From assembly GCF_028550595.1 (NCBI RefSeq), contig NZ_JAQQGN010000008.1, positions 91,732 to 155,731 on the forward strand: a stretch of DNA of 64,000 nucleotides, in the 5' to 3' direction. This document shows positions 21,842 to 34,084 of this stretch, piece after piece. Made by a program: the position numbers and the translations under genes. The DNA is from Luteimonas sp. BLCC-B24 (GTDB lineage Bacteria > Pseudomonadota > Gammaproteobacteria > Xanthomonadales > Xanthomonadaceae). The notes under the pieces are model-generated. The model searched no databases. It was not told where the DNA came from and saw nothing but the letters and a program-made list of their open reading frames with translations. Positions within the stretch are counted from its first letter, which is position 1; each line of letters begins with the position of its first letter.

Positions 21842-21932
21842 TCCTGCCTCCATACCCTGCCTTTGCCTGTGGCCTTTGCCTTCGCCCTTGGCCTTGGCCT
21901 TGGCCTTGGGTTTGGCTTGGCTTGGCTTCCAG
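21842..21932. repeat. Degenerate CTTGGC/CTTTGC hexamer tract
   Basis: A run of imperfect hexamers: CTTTGC, CTTCGC, then CCTTGG repeated in tandem (about 21886-21910) and TTGGC units. The plus strand is pyrimidine-rich in T and C around G pairs. It directly precedes the conserved arm at 21931. Tracts of similar type border the other two arm copies. Confidence 0.7.
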
Positions 21933-22030
21933 CCTTTGAAGTTCGAGCCGTAAAGCGAGCCGAGCACCGCAGTCTGACGCGGCCGAAGAGCAGCCCATGT
22001 CTGAGCGCAGCGAGTTTGGGCTGCGGAACC
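21931..22030 (+). repeat. Structured repeat arm, copy A
   Basis: About 95 conserved bases with two blocks: GAGCCGTAAAGCGAGCCGAG (from 21945) and a 45-base block from about 21981 to 22025. The second block forms a hairpin: GCAGCCCA (21990-21997) pairs with TGGGCTGC (22017-22024) across a 19-base loop. Copy B repeats the 45-base block exactly in reverse orientation, and copy C at the window end carries a version with altered but still paired stem bases. Confidence 0.85.
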
Positions 22031-22045
22031 GTAAAGGTCCCAATG

Positions 22046-22345
22046 TGCCGCGTCAGGCGAGGAGCACAGGGGACCGGCGCGGCGCAGCCGCGTCGGCTCG
22101 CGCCCGGCAAAGGCGGTTTTGCTTACTTTTGACAAGACAAAAGTAAGCCGCGCGAACAGCGCGAAAGCTCTGTTCTTCGCGGTTAGGCGCGGCCACGCAA
22201 GACAAGCAAACGAAGCAAGTGCACAGCTTTCGCCCGCTGCGCGTGCGAGTCCCTTTTTGAAGGACCAAAAAGGAACCAAAAAGTCCCTTCGCCGGACGCG
22301 ATCCGCCGCATGAAGCCGCGGCGGGCCCCTGCGCTTCTCGGTCAG
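22046..22345. repeat. Core of the repeat element with perfect hairpins
   Basis: Between the inverted arms lie several palindromes. GCTTACTTTTG (22121-22131) pairs with CAAAAGTAAGC (22138-22148) over a 6-base loop, 11 bp without mismatch. CGCGC (22149-22153) pairs with GCGCG (22159-22163). CCTTTTTG (22252-22259) pairs with CAAAAAGG (22266-22273) over 6 bases. A direct repeat CCAAAAAG follows. No open frame in the core is credible. Similar AAAGTAAG palindromes recur in xanthomonad genomes as far as I recall (not checked). Confidence 0.75.
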
Positions 22346-22450
22346 TGGGGCACGCAGCCCAAACTCGCTGCGCTCAGACATGGGCTGCTCTTCGGCCCCG
22401 CTGCCCTGCGATGCTCGGCTCGCTTTACGGCTCCAAAGATCAAAGGCGCA
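22346..22450 (-). repeat. Structured repeat arm, copy B (inverted)
   Basis: The complement of this stretch matches copy A over about 95 bases with roughly 85 percent identity by eye. The 45-base hairpin block (22355-22399) is identical, and GAGCCGTAAAGCGAGCCGAG is also kept. With copy A it makes a long inverted repeat around the core, so the whole 21.93-22.45 kb stretch could fold back on itself. Confidence 0.85.
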
Positions 22451-22500
22451 AAGCGAAACAAAGCCGAGCCAGAGCAGAAGCGAAAGCAAAGCAAAAGCAC
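22441..22500. repeat. Purine-rich AAAGCG/AAAGCA tract
   Basis: Imperfect repeats of CAAAGC, GAAAGC and CAAAGCAAAAGC. It is the inverted counterpart of the tracts next to copies A and C and completes the symmetric layout tract-arm-core-arm-tract. Confidence 0.65.
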
Positions 22501-22652
22501 ATGCGACGGAGCGAACGCCAGGCAGACCTGCGTGCCGGAATCTCCCTCTCCACCCGAGACCGCCCTGAGAAATTCCATTACGCCAGCGGATCCGATACGC
22601 GTTTCAACCATCTCGCGGCCGACCATCTCCGCCTTCAGACCTTCAAGCCCTC

Positions 22653-22690
22653 AGGCGCTGGATTCACGCCTTCGCGGGAATGACGGACAA
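22653..22690 (-). repeat. REP-like hairpin (TCATTCCCGC type)
   Basis: On the minus strand TCATTCCCGCGAAGGCGTGA (22683 leftward) followed by ATCCAG is a copy of the widespread proteobacterial intergenic repeat with the GTCATTCCCGCG...GCGGGAATCCAG pattern. ATTCACGC and GCGGGAAT pair at seven of eight positions over a CTTC loop. It sits about 25 bases after the epmA stop and may stabilise or end that transcript. Confidence 0.65.
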
Positions 22691-22712
22691 AGACGGACCT
22701 GCCGGGACGGCC

Positions 22713-26665
<3,953 letters not shown>

Positions 26666-27412
26666 TCACCAGCGCGGGCTGCGCGTCACCGGCGGCACTT
26701 CGTGCTCGCGGTCCCAGCTGCGGAGTTCGTCACGCAGGCCGGCGATGCGCTGACGGCCGAGCGCGTTGCGCTGCTCGTCGAGCAACACGCCGTCGAGCAG
26801 TTCGGCCATGCGTTCGGCGGTGGGCAGCATCGCGTCCCAGGCATCGAGGGCGCGCACCGGCGCCGGCAGGGTGAGGAAGAATGCGATCGCCGGGGTTTCC
26901 AGGGTCTGGATTTCGGCCATCTCGAAGCTGCCGGGGCTGCGGATGTTGGCGACGCTGAAGATCGGACCGCGCTCGGGATGATTGTCGACGAGACGGTGGA
27001 ACACGTTCATGTGGCCATAGGTCAGGCCGGTCTTTTCCGCGGCGACCACGATGTCCGGCCCGCGCAGCACGTTGCCGGCGCGCGCGGCGATGTAGAGGGT
27101 GACGATCTTGTCGAAGTCATCCGTGCTGCGCTTGCCCAGCTCGCTGTTGGGCGACACGGTGCCGACGGTGCGATCGAGCAGGTCCATCTCGGCCTGCATC
27201 TCCGGCGCGTCACCGGCTTCGCGTGCCACGCCGGCCTCGCCGAGATCCCGCTCGAGCTGCGCGCCGAGCGTCGGTTCGACCCGGGCATCGTCGTCGTGCA
27301 CGACACGCCGGCCCTGTCCGCTGCGCGGCCGCGTTCCGAAGTACAGGATCGCCGCCAGCAGCAGTGCGCCGGCCACCGCAATCGCGATCCGTAGCATCGA
27401 CTCGTCAGACAT
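26666..27412 (-). CDS. zipA: Cell division protein ZipA
   Basis: Bitopic inner-membrane protein that tethers FtsZ. The 248-residue protein has an N-terminal transmembrane helix (about 6-26), a short charged linker shorter than in E. coli, and the C-terminal FtsZ-binding domain (about 100-235) with KIVTLYIAARAGNVLRGPDI, YGHMNVFHR and FSVANIRSPGSFE. It lies 26 bases after smc and 10 bases before the fosX-like gene. The order smc-zipA-ligA is the usual one, apart from the inserted gene. Confidence 0.93.
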   Translation of the reverse strand: MSDESMLRIAIAVAGALLLAAILYFGTRPRSGQGRRVVHDDDARVEPTLGAQLERDLGEAGVAREAGDAPEMQAEMDLLDRTVGTVSPNSELGKRSTDDFDKIVTLYIAARAGNVLRGPDIVVAAEKTGLTYGHMNVFHRLVDNHPERGPIFSVANIRSPGSFEMAEIQTLETPAIAFFLTLPAPVRALDAWDAMLPTAERMAELLDGVLLDEQRNALGRQRIAGLRDELRSWDREHEVPPVTRSPRW

Positions 27413-27438
27413 TCGCGGTGTTCTCCTCTGGGGCGGAA

Positions 27439-30400
27439 TCAGGCAGCGCCGGCCAGACGCGTGGCTTCGGCGAGATCGACGGACACCAGGCGGCTCACGC
27501 CCGGCTCGCGCATGGTAACGCCGCTGAGCTGGGATGCGGCTTCCATCGTCGCCTTGTTGTGGCTGACGAACAGGAACTGCACCTGCTCGCTCATTTCCTT
27601 GACCATCGCCGTGAAGCGGCCGACGTTGGCCTCGTCGAGCGGCGCGTCCACCTCGTCGAGCAGACAGAACGGCGCCGGATTCAACTGGAAGATCGAGAAC
27701 ACCAGCGCCACCGCGGTCATCGCCTTCTCGCCGCCGGACAGCAGCGAGATGTTGGACACGCGCTTGCCCGGCGGCCGCGCCATGATCGCCACGCCGGTGT
27801 CGAGCAGATCGTCGCCGGTGAGTTCGAGGTAGGCGTGGCCGCCACCGAACAGGCGCGGGTACAGGCCCTGAACACCGGCATTGACCTTGTCGAAGGTGTC
27901 CTTGAAGCGCCCGCGGGTCTCGCGGTCGATCTTGCGGATCGCCTCCTCGAGCGTGTCGAGCGCCGACGTCAGATCGGCGTCCTGCGCGTCCAGGTATTCC
28001 TTGCGCTGCGCGGCCTCGGCATGCTCGGCGATCGCGGCGAGGTTCACCGGCTCCAGGCGGCGCAGGCGCGCGTCGAAATCGGTGACGGTCTTCTCCCAGT
28101 CCTTGGCGTTCGCGGTCTCGTCGAGCCCGTTCAACACGTCCTCGACGACGAAGCCGGCTTCGACCACCTGTGCAGCCAGCTGATCGGCCGCGATCACCAG
28201 GGCCTGCTGGTCCAAGCGCCGCTGGCCGATCGCCTCGCGCTGGGTGAGGGCCTGGGCGTCACGCTGCTGACGCACCTGCTCGAAGGTGCGCAGTTCGTTG
28301 TCGACGCCTTCCAGCGCGGAGCGCGCCTGGGCCAGCGCGCGCTCGGTGCGCACACGTTCCTCGAGCGCCACCTGGCGCTGCTGCTCGAGCGCATCGACCG
28401 GGGAATCACCGCTGGCCAGCTGCGCCGACAGTTCGCCCAGGCGGCTGTCGATCTGGCCGCGCTGGCCGCCCATGCGTGCCAGGGCCTGGGTCAACGACGT
28501 GATCTGGGCACGCTGCGATTCGAGCGTGAGCGCAAGCGCGTGCGCGGTATCGCGCGATTCGCGCGCCGCGGCGCGGGCCTGCTCGCGGGCCTCGACCAGG
28601 GTGCGGCGCTCGGCTTCGAGCGTGGCGCGCGCCGCTTCGAGTTCGGCCATGCGTTCGACCGCACCTTCCAGACGCACGCGGGCTTCGGAGGTCTGCTGCG
28701 CGGCGTCGTCGAGGGTCTCGTGCAATTGCGCGAGGTCGGCGTCGATACGCTCCAGTCGGGTGCGCGCCGCTTCGACGCGGCCCTGCTGGCTCTGCACCTG
28801 CCCGGCGAGTTCGGATACGGCGCGATGGGCGACGTACAGCGCCCGCTGCGCGTCCTCGCGTTGCTGCTCGACCGCGAGCAACTGTTCGCGTCCTTGCGCG
28901 ATGCGCGTCTCGAGCGCCTGCTCCTGGTTCTGCAGCGTGGCGATCTCCCCGCGCAGCGACTGGATCTCGCGCTCGCGCAGCAGCGCGCCCTGTTTGGCCG
29001 CGCCCGAGCGCGAGACGCGCACCCAGCCGTCGCCGAGGCGCTCGCCGCTCCGGGTGATCACCGAATCGCCTTCGCCGAGTCGGGCCTGCAGCGCGCGCGC
29101 CTCGGCCAGCGTCTCGGCCACGTGCAGGCGGGCGAGCAGGCGGCGGATCGCCAGCGGACCCTGCACCTTCGTCGCCAGCGAGGTCGGTGCGAACGCCGCC
29201 TCGCCGGTCTCGGCCGAGACCAGCGCAAGCCGGCTTTCACCCAGCTCGCCCAGCGCGTCGACCAGGTCGGCCGGCACGCCGCTGCCTTCGACCAGGACGC
29301 CTTCGATCAGCTGTCCGAGCGCACTTTCGACGGCGAACTCCCAGCCCGATTCGACCCGCAGCGATTCGCCGACACGCGTGGCGGACTCGAGTCCGCGCTG
29401 GCGCAGCCACTCGACCGCGGCGCCCTGCTCCTGGCCCAGCGCGGCGTGCTGCAGTGTCTCCAGCGATGCCAGACGGCCGCGGGCCTCCTGCGCGCGCTTG
29501 CGTACGCCGGAGAGGTCCTCCTGCGCACCGCGCTGCGCATCCTGCAGTTCGACGGCCGCCGCTTTGCGCGCTTCGAGTTCCTCCCCGAGCGTGTCCAGCG
29601 CGGCCTTCTGCTCGTCGTGACGGATCTGCAGGTCGGTGAACGCCTCGCCCAGCGCGTCGAGGTCGAATCCGGCACGCTCGGCCTGCAGCTGCTGGCGGCG
29701 ACGATCGGCTTCCAGCGCCTGGCGGTCGAGGTAGTCCACCCGGGTGCGCTCGACATCGCCGGCGCGGGCCGCTTCGCCCTGTTCGCGATTGTGGGCCTCC
29801 CAGCGCGACTGCCAGTCGCCGAGCGCCGTTTCCGCGTCGCGCAGTGCGTCCTGGCGCACCGCGTCCTCGTCCTGCAACTGCGCCAGACGCGGTTCGGCGT
29901 CGGCGATGCTCTCGTGCAACGTGTCCAGCCGCAGCTGGTCCTGGTCGATGTGCTGCCCGATCTCGGCCAGCTGCGCCTGTGCCTCGTCCCGGGCCTTGAG
30001 CAGGCGGGCGGAGAGTTCGCGCTGGTGCTGGATCTGCTGTTCCAGACGCGCCAGCAGACCGCTGACCTCGTAACTCTCGGCCTGCGCGCGGTTGAGGGCC
30101 TCGCTGGCCTCGTGACGCCGCTCGCGACCGGTCTCGAGCTCGCGCTCGGCCTCGCGCTGTTCGGCGATCAACTGCTCGAGCCGCGTTTCTTCCTGGGCCA
30201 GCCCCTCGCGCAGCGCGCGCAGCCGTGAATCCAGGGTGCGCCACTCCAGCGCCTTCCATTCGGCATCGCGGATGCGCCGTTCGGCCTGGATCGCGGTGTA
30301 CTGCTCGGCCTGCTTGGCCTGCCGCGCCAGATGCTGCAGCTGCTTGCCCACTTCCTCGCGCAGGTCGCTCAGGCGGTCGAGGTTCTCGCGCGTGTGGCGG

Positions 30401-30951
30401 ATGCGGGTCTCGGTCTCCTTGCGGCGCTCCTTGTACTTGGAGATGCCGGCCGCTTCCTCGAGGTAGACCCGCAGTTCCTCGGGCTTGGCGTCGATGACCT
30501 GCGAGATCATGCCCTGCTCGATGATCGAGTAGCTGCGCGGGCCCAGGCCCGTGCCCAGGAACAGGTCGGTGATGTCGCGGCGGCGGCACTTGGTGCCGTT
30601 GAGGTAGTAACCGCTCTGGCCGTCGCGGCTGACGGTGCGTTTGACCGAAATCTCGTTGAACGCGGCGTATTCGCCCTGGATGGTGTGGTCGCTGTTGTCG
30701 AAGATCAGCTCCACCATCGCCTGCGACACCGGCTTGCGCGCGGTGGAGCCGGCGAAGATCACGTCGGTCAGCGAATCACCGCGCAGCCGGCTGGCCGAGG
30801 ATTCGCCCATCACCCAGCGCACCGCGTCGATGATGTTCGACTTGCCGCAGCCGTTGGGCCCCACCACGCCGGTCATGTTGGTCGGCAGGTGCAGGGTGGT
30901 CGGATCGACGAACGATTTGAAACCGGCGAGCTTGATCGTGGACAGGCGCAT
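27439..30951 (-). CDS. smc: Chromosome segregation protein SMC
   Basis: Condensin ATPase that organises the chromosome with ScpA and ScpB, which are encoded at 52.8 kb. The 1170-residue protein has Walker A GPNGCGKSN (31-39), a long coiled coil rich in Arg, Glu, Gln and Ala, a hinge domain near 500-640 (with GVLVEGSGVPADLVDALGE), a second coiled coil, the signature LSGGE (1071-1075) and Walker B FCLLDE ending at Glu1100. It is the first gene of the smc-zipA-fosX-ligA-epmA cluster. Confidence 0.97.
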   Translation of the reverse strand: MRLSTIKLAGFKSFVDPTTLHLPTNMTGVVGPNGCGKSNIIDAVRWVMGESSASRLRGDSLTDVIFAGSTARKPVSQAMVELIFDNSDHTIQGEYAAFNEISVKRTVSRDGQSGYYLNGTKCRRRDITDLFLGTGLGPRSYSIIEQGMISQVIDAKPEELRVYLEEAAGISKYKERRKETETRIRHTRENLDRLSDLREEVGKQLQHLARQAKQAEQYTAIQAERRIRDAEWKALEWRTLDSRLRALREGLAQEETRLEQLIAEQREAERELETGRERRHEASEALNRAQAESYEVSGLLARLEQQIQHQRELSARLLKARDEAQAQLAEIGQHIDQDQLRLDTLHESIADAEPRLAQLQDEDAVRQDALRDAETALGDWQSRWEAHNREQGEAARAGDVERTRVDYLDRQALEADRRRQQLQAERAGFDLDALGEAFTDLQIRHDEQKAALDTLGEELEARKAAAVELQDAQRGAQEDLSGVRKRAQEARGRLASLETLQHAALGQEQGAAVEWLRQRGLESATRVGESLRVESGWEFAVESALGQLIEGVLVEGSGVPADLVDALGELGESRLALVSAETGEAAFAPTSLATKVQGPLAIRRLLARLHVAETLAEARALQARLGEGDSVITRSGERLGDGWVRVSRSGAAKQGALLREREIQSLRGEIATLQNQEQALETRIAQGREQLLAVEQQREDAQRALYVAHRAVSELAGQVQSQQGRVEAARTRLERIDADLAQLHETLDDAAQQTSEARVRLEGAVERMAELEAARATLEAERRTLVEAREQARAAARESRDTAHALALTLESQRAQITSLTQALARMGGQRGQIDSRLGELSAQLASGDSPVDALEQQRQVALEERVRTERALAQARSALEGVDNELRTFEQVRQQRDAQALTQREAIGQRRLDQQALVIAADQLAAQVVEAGFVVEDVLNGLDETANAKDWEKTVTDFDARLRRLEPVNLAAIAEHAEAAQRKEYLDAQDADLTSALDTLEEAIRKIDRETRGRFKDTFDKVNAGVQGLYPRLFGGGHAYLELTGDDLLDTGVAIMARPPGKRVSNISLLSGGEKAMTAVALVFSIFQLNPAPFCLLDEVDAPLDEANVGRFTAMVKEMSEQVQFLFVSHNKATMEAASQLSGVTMREPGVSRLVSVDLAEATRLAGAA

Positions 30952-31290
30952 GCGGGCTTTGGTGGCCTCTTGGCGCCTGTACGGCGCGGTGGAAGACGAA
31001 CGTCATGTCACGCACTACACGAACTCGTCATCGCAAGGGATTGATTCCAAAACGACGCGGGGCCGCCTGCGCGCGCAAGCGACCAGTATAGCGAGGCACG
31101 GGAGCAGCAGGACCGCCCTGCTGCGCACGCCCCCTATTCCACCGCCCCGCTCCGCGCGGCGACCGGGCCTCGTGACGCCTGGCGGCATCGGTGGAGCGAA
31201 ACGGCCCCGCTGTCGCCCCGCGACCGCGGCGCTGGCCGGCGCGCGTGCCGCGCGGGCGGTACCGGGCGCAGGCCCGCGCCTGCAGCAGCC
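30952..31290. other. Intergenic region between the malK-type gene and smc
   Basis: No gene. A perfect 8-bp hairpin GCAGCAGG (31104-31111) / CCTGCTGC (31117-31124) with a 5-base loop lies about 170 bases after the ATPase gene; there is no T-tract. A possible minus-strand -10 box TATACT (31090-31085) stands about 130 bases before the smc start, without a good -35. The rest is GC-rich sequence in which I see nothing. Confidence 0.45.
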
Positions 31291-32388
31291 TCAACCGGCC
31301 GGCGTGATCAGCCGCTCGCCGGTTTCGATGTCGAATGCATGCGCGCGCCCCGCCGCGATCACCAGCGGCAGGGCCTCGCCCGGTACCGGCACGCGATCCG
31401 GCGGCAGGCGCGCGATCAGCGCGCTCGGCCCCAGGCGCAGGTTGACGAAGACCTCGCTGCCGACCGGCTCCACCACTTCGACCACCGGCGACAGCGCGGC
31501 ACCGGCCCCGTCTGCCGGCAGCAGATGTTCGGGGCGGATGCCCAGATCGATCGTGCGGCCGTTCCAGTCGGCCGGAAAGCCGGCATCGCCGAGCGCGAGC
31601 GTGATGCCGCCGCCGGCATCGAGATGCCAGCCGTCCGCCGCCTGCGCCAGCGTACCGCGCAGGACGTTCATCGCCGGGCTGCCGAGGAAGGTGGCGACGA
31701 ACAGGTTCGCCGGGCGCTCGTACAGCGCCATCGGCGTGTCGATCTGCTGGATGTGTCCGTCCTTGAGCACCACGATGCGCTGCCCCAGCGTCATCGCCTC
31801 GATCTGGTCGTGGGTGACGTAGATCATCGTCGTGCCGAGCTGACGATGCAGCCGCGCGATCTCCACGCGCATGCCGGCGCGCAGCTTGGCATCGAGGTTC
31901 GACAGCGGCTCGTCGAGCAGGAAGACCTGCGGCTGACGCACCAGCGCACGTCCCAGGGCGACGCGCTGGCGCTGGCCGCCGGAGAGCTGCACCGGCTTGC
32001 GGTCGAGCACCGTGTCCAGTTCGAGCATCCGCGCGGCGTCGTCCACGCGCGCGGCGATCGCGGCTTTCGACTGTCCGCGCAGCTTCAACCCGAACGCGAG
32101 GTTCTCGGCCACGCTCATGTGCGGATACAGGGCGTAGCTCTGGAACACCATCGCGATGTCGCGATCCTTCGGCGCCACATCGTTGACCACGCGCTCGCCG
32201 ATGGTCAGCGTGCCGTCGCTGATCGCCTCGAGTCCGGCCACCATGCGCAGCAGTGTGGACTTGCCGCAGCCGGAAGGTCCGACGAGCACCAGCAACTCGC
32301 CGTCGGCGACCTCGAACGTGGCGCCGGCCACACCGACGTAGCCGTTCGGATACACCTTGCGCACCGCATCGAACCGCACCTTGGCCAT
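31291..32388 (-). CDS. ABC sugar importer ATPase (MalK/UgpC type)
   Basis: Energises a CUT1-type carbohydrate importer from the cytoplasmic face. The 365-residue protein has Walker A GPSGCGKST (37-45), Q-loop FQSYALYPHM, signature LSGGQRQR (135-142), Walker B VFLLDEPLSNLD (about 155-166) and a C-terminal regulatory TOBE domain (about 240-365). The matching permeases and binding protein are not adjacent but 11 kb away at 42.6-45.8 kb, on the other side of the Entner-Doudoroff genes. A LacI-type operator lies 84 bases upstream, between this gene and the divergent zwf. Sugar specificity cannot be read from the ATPase. Confidence 0.92.
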   Translation of the reverse strand: MAKVRFDAVRKVYPNGYVGVAGATFEVADGELLVLVGPSGCGKSTLLRMVAGLEAISDGTLTIGERVVNDVAPKDRDIAMVFQSYALYPHMSVAENLAFGLKLRGQSKAAIAARVDDAARMLELDTVLDRKPVQLSGGQRQRVALGRALVRQPQVFLLDEPLSNLDAKLRAGMRVEIARLHRQLGTTMIYVTHDQIEAMTLGQRIVVLKDGHIQQIDTPMALYERPANLFVATFLGSPAMNVLRGTLAQAADGWHLDAGGGITLALGDAGFPADWNGRTIDLGIRPEHLLPADGAGAALSPVVEVVEPVGSEVFVNLRLGPSALIARLPPDRVPVPGEALPLVIAAGRAHAFDIETGERLITPAG

Positions 32389-32409
32389 GCCTTCTCCCGA
32401 CTGACGCGT

Positions 32410-32453
32410 GGCGTGTGGGCATGCACACGCCGCCGAGCGGCCGCATGCACACG
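32410..32453. promoter_or_regulatory. Palindrome and direct repeat upstream of the ABC ATPase gene
   Basis: GGCGTGTG (32410-32417) and CACACGCC (32424-32431) form a perfect 8-bp inverted repeat over GGCATG. The string GCATGCACACG occurs twice, at 32419-32429 and 32443-32453, 24 bases apart. Both lie between the ATPase start and the LacI site. They may be a second regulatory site or a leader hairpin in the ATPase mRNA. Confidence 0.45.
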
Positions 32454-32471
32454 TGATCGGCTATTCTGCCA

Positions 32472-32485
32472 TGTAACCGTTTTCA
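32472..32485. promoter_or_regulatory. LacI-family operator between the ABC ATPase gene and zwf
   Basis: TGTAACCGTTTTCA fits TGNAANCGNTTNCA at all fixed positions. It is one of three such sites in the window, the others preceding lacI and the glycosidase-transporter operon. From here a repressor could control both the leftward ATPase gene and the rightward zwf operon. Confidence 0.7.
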
Positions 32486-32662
32486 AGCGCAGCCGGATCC
32501 GGGCGTCGACGAGGAACGCGACGCATACGTATGTGACCACCGCGCAGGCCGCTCGCGATGCGCTTCGTCGGCGTCCGCGTGCGATCGGGCATTGCGGTCG
32601 AGGACCATCGCACGACACACTCCGTGATTCCCAATCCTGAACCCGAAGCGAATCCGGCGTCC

Positions 32663-34084
32663 ATGCACGACTCCCTGCTGCTGTTCGGTGCCACTGGTGA
32701 TCTGGCGCAACGCTATCTCTTTCCCTCGCTGCTGCATCTGCTGCGCGACCGGCTGCTCCCCGAGACGTTCCGGGTCATTGCGATCGCACGCAGCGAGCAC
32801 GACGACGCCAGCTTCCAGGCGTGGCTGCGCGAGCGCCTGGGCGACGAGTACGACATCGCGCTGCTCGACGAGCTGCTGCGCCGCACGCATTACGTGCCCG
32901 TGGACCTGTCGGACGCCGACTCGATGGCCGCCGCGCTGTCGCGCTTCGCCGATCGCCCCGCGGTCAGCTATCTGTCGACGCCGCCGAACCTGTTCGCATC
33001 GGCCTGTCGCGGGCTGAAGGCCGCGGGCCTGCTCGAGGCGCCGTCACGGCTGGTGCTGGAGAAGCCGATCGGCCACGACCTGGCCAGCGCCCAGGACATC
33101 GATGCGACGCTGAAGGCGGCACTGAGCGAGTCGCAGATCTTCCGGATCGATCATTACCTCGGCAAGGCACCGGTGCAGAACCTGCTGGCGCTGCGCCTGG
33201 GCAACACGCTGTTCGAGGCGGTCTGGGAGCGGCGCTGGATCGAATCGGTCGACATCATCGTCGCCGAGACCGCCGGCGTGGACGGCCGCGAGGGCTACTA
33301 CGCCGATTACGGCGCGCTGCGCGACATGGTCCAGAACCACATGCTGCAGCTGCTGGCGCTGATCGCGATGGAACCGCCGGCGGCGATGGACACCGACAGC
33401 ATCCGTGACGAGAAGCGCAAGGTGCTGCGCGCCCTTCGGCCGATGACGCCGGCCGCGGCCGCGGCCGACAGCATCCGCGGCCGCTATCGTGACGGCGTCG
33501 TGGACGGCCGGGCGGTCCAGGGCTTCAAGCACGGCGGGCACGACGACGTGGAAACCTTCGTCGGCGTGCGCGCATGGATCGACAACTGGCGTTGGGCCGG
33601 TGTGCCGTTCCGTCTGGTGACGGGCAAGCGCATGCCGTCGCGCACCAGCGAGGTCGTCGTGACCTTCAAGCCGGTCACCCACTGGCTGTTCGGCGCCGAC
33701 GAGCGCAAGCGCGCGCGGGCCAACCAGTTGCGCGTGCGCCTGCAGCCCGAGGAGACCATCGAACTCGGCCTGATGGGCAGCCTGGCCGCCTCGGAGTGGA
33801 GTGCGAACGAATTGCAGCCGATGTCGCTGGACCTGGCGATGCTGCCGCCCAAGCGGCGCATCGCCTACGAGCGACTGATGATCGACGCACTCAAGGGCGA
33901 CCAGACCCTGTTCGTGCGCGACGACGAGGTGGAGGCCGCCTGGCGCTTCATCGACAGCATCAGCGCGGCCTGGCGCGAAGCGGGCACGCCCGTGCGCGAC
34001 TATCCCGCCGGCAGCTGGGGGCCGGTCGAAGCGCAGCCCTTCCTGCCGCGCACGCTGACCACGCACAACGGACGTAAATCGTGA
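32663..34084 (+). CDS. zwf: Glucose-6-phosphate 1-dehydrogenase
   Basis: Oxidises glucose 6-phosphate to 6-phosphogluconolactone, the entry to the Entner-Doudoroff pathway. I start it at the ATG at 32663 (MHDSLLLFGATGDLAQR), 473 residues, where the Rossmann motif GATGDLAQR begins at once; the frame is open 35 codons further upstream into the regulatory region. The active-site box RIDHYLGK is at about 161-168. Further conserved blocks are EKPIGHDL and MVQNHMLQLLALIAMEPP. The stop overlaps the glk start. It heads the operon zwf-glk-pgl-edd-eda. Confidence 0.95.
   Translation: MHDSLLLFGATGDLAQRYLFPSLLHLLRDRLLPETFRVIAIARSEHDDASFQAWLRERLGDEYDIALLDELLRRTHYVPVDLSDADSMAAALSRFADRPAVSYLSTPPNLFASACRGLKAAGLLEAPSRLVLEKPIGHDLASAQDIDATLKAALSESQIFRIDHYLGKAPVQNLLALRLGNTLFEAVWERRWIESVDIIVAETAGVDGREGYYADYGALRDMVQNHMLQLLALIAMEPPAAMDTDSIRDEKRKVLRALRPMTPAAAAADSIRGRYRDGVVDGRAVQGFKHGGHDDVETFVGVRAWIDNWRWAGVPFRLVTGKRMPSRTSEVVVTFKPVTHWLFGADERKRARANQLRVRLQPEETIELGLMGSLAASEWSANELQPMSLDLAMLPPKRRIAYERLMIDALKGDQTLFVRDDEVEAAWRFIDSISAAWREAGTPVRDYPAGSWGPVEAQPFLPRTLTTHNGRKS

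Larger units (their letters stand above)
21664..22712. other. 1-kb gene-free region filled with structured repeats
   Basis: Between the mtnA start and the epmA stop there is no convincing gene. Short open frames here change with each repeat copy and lack ribosome binding sites. The region holds, in order, a degenerate CATC/GATC-rich stretch, a terminator-like hairpin, a CTTGGC-type tract, a conserved arm in plus orientation, a core with perfect hairpins, the same arm inverted, a purine-rich tract, and a REP-like hairpin next to epmA. Each part is listed separately. Confidence 0.8.

Noticed and set aside
21806..22489. Several short open frames of 60-235 codons in the mtnA-epmA gap
   Set aside because: They follow the repeat units, change from copy to copy and have no ribosome binding sites. 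Better explained as non-coding repeats.
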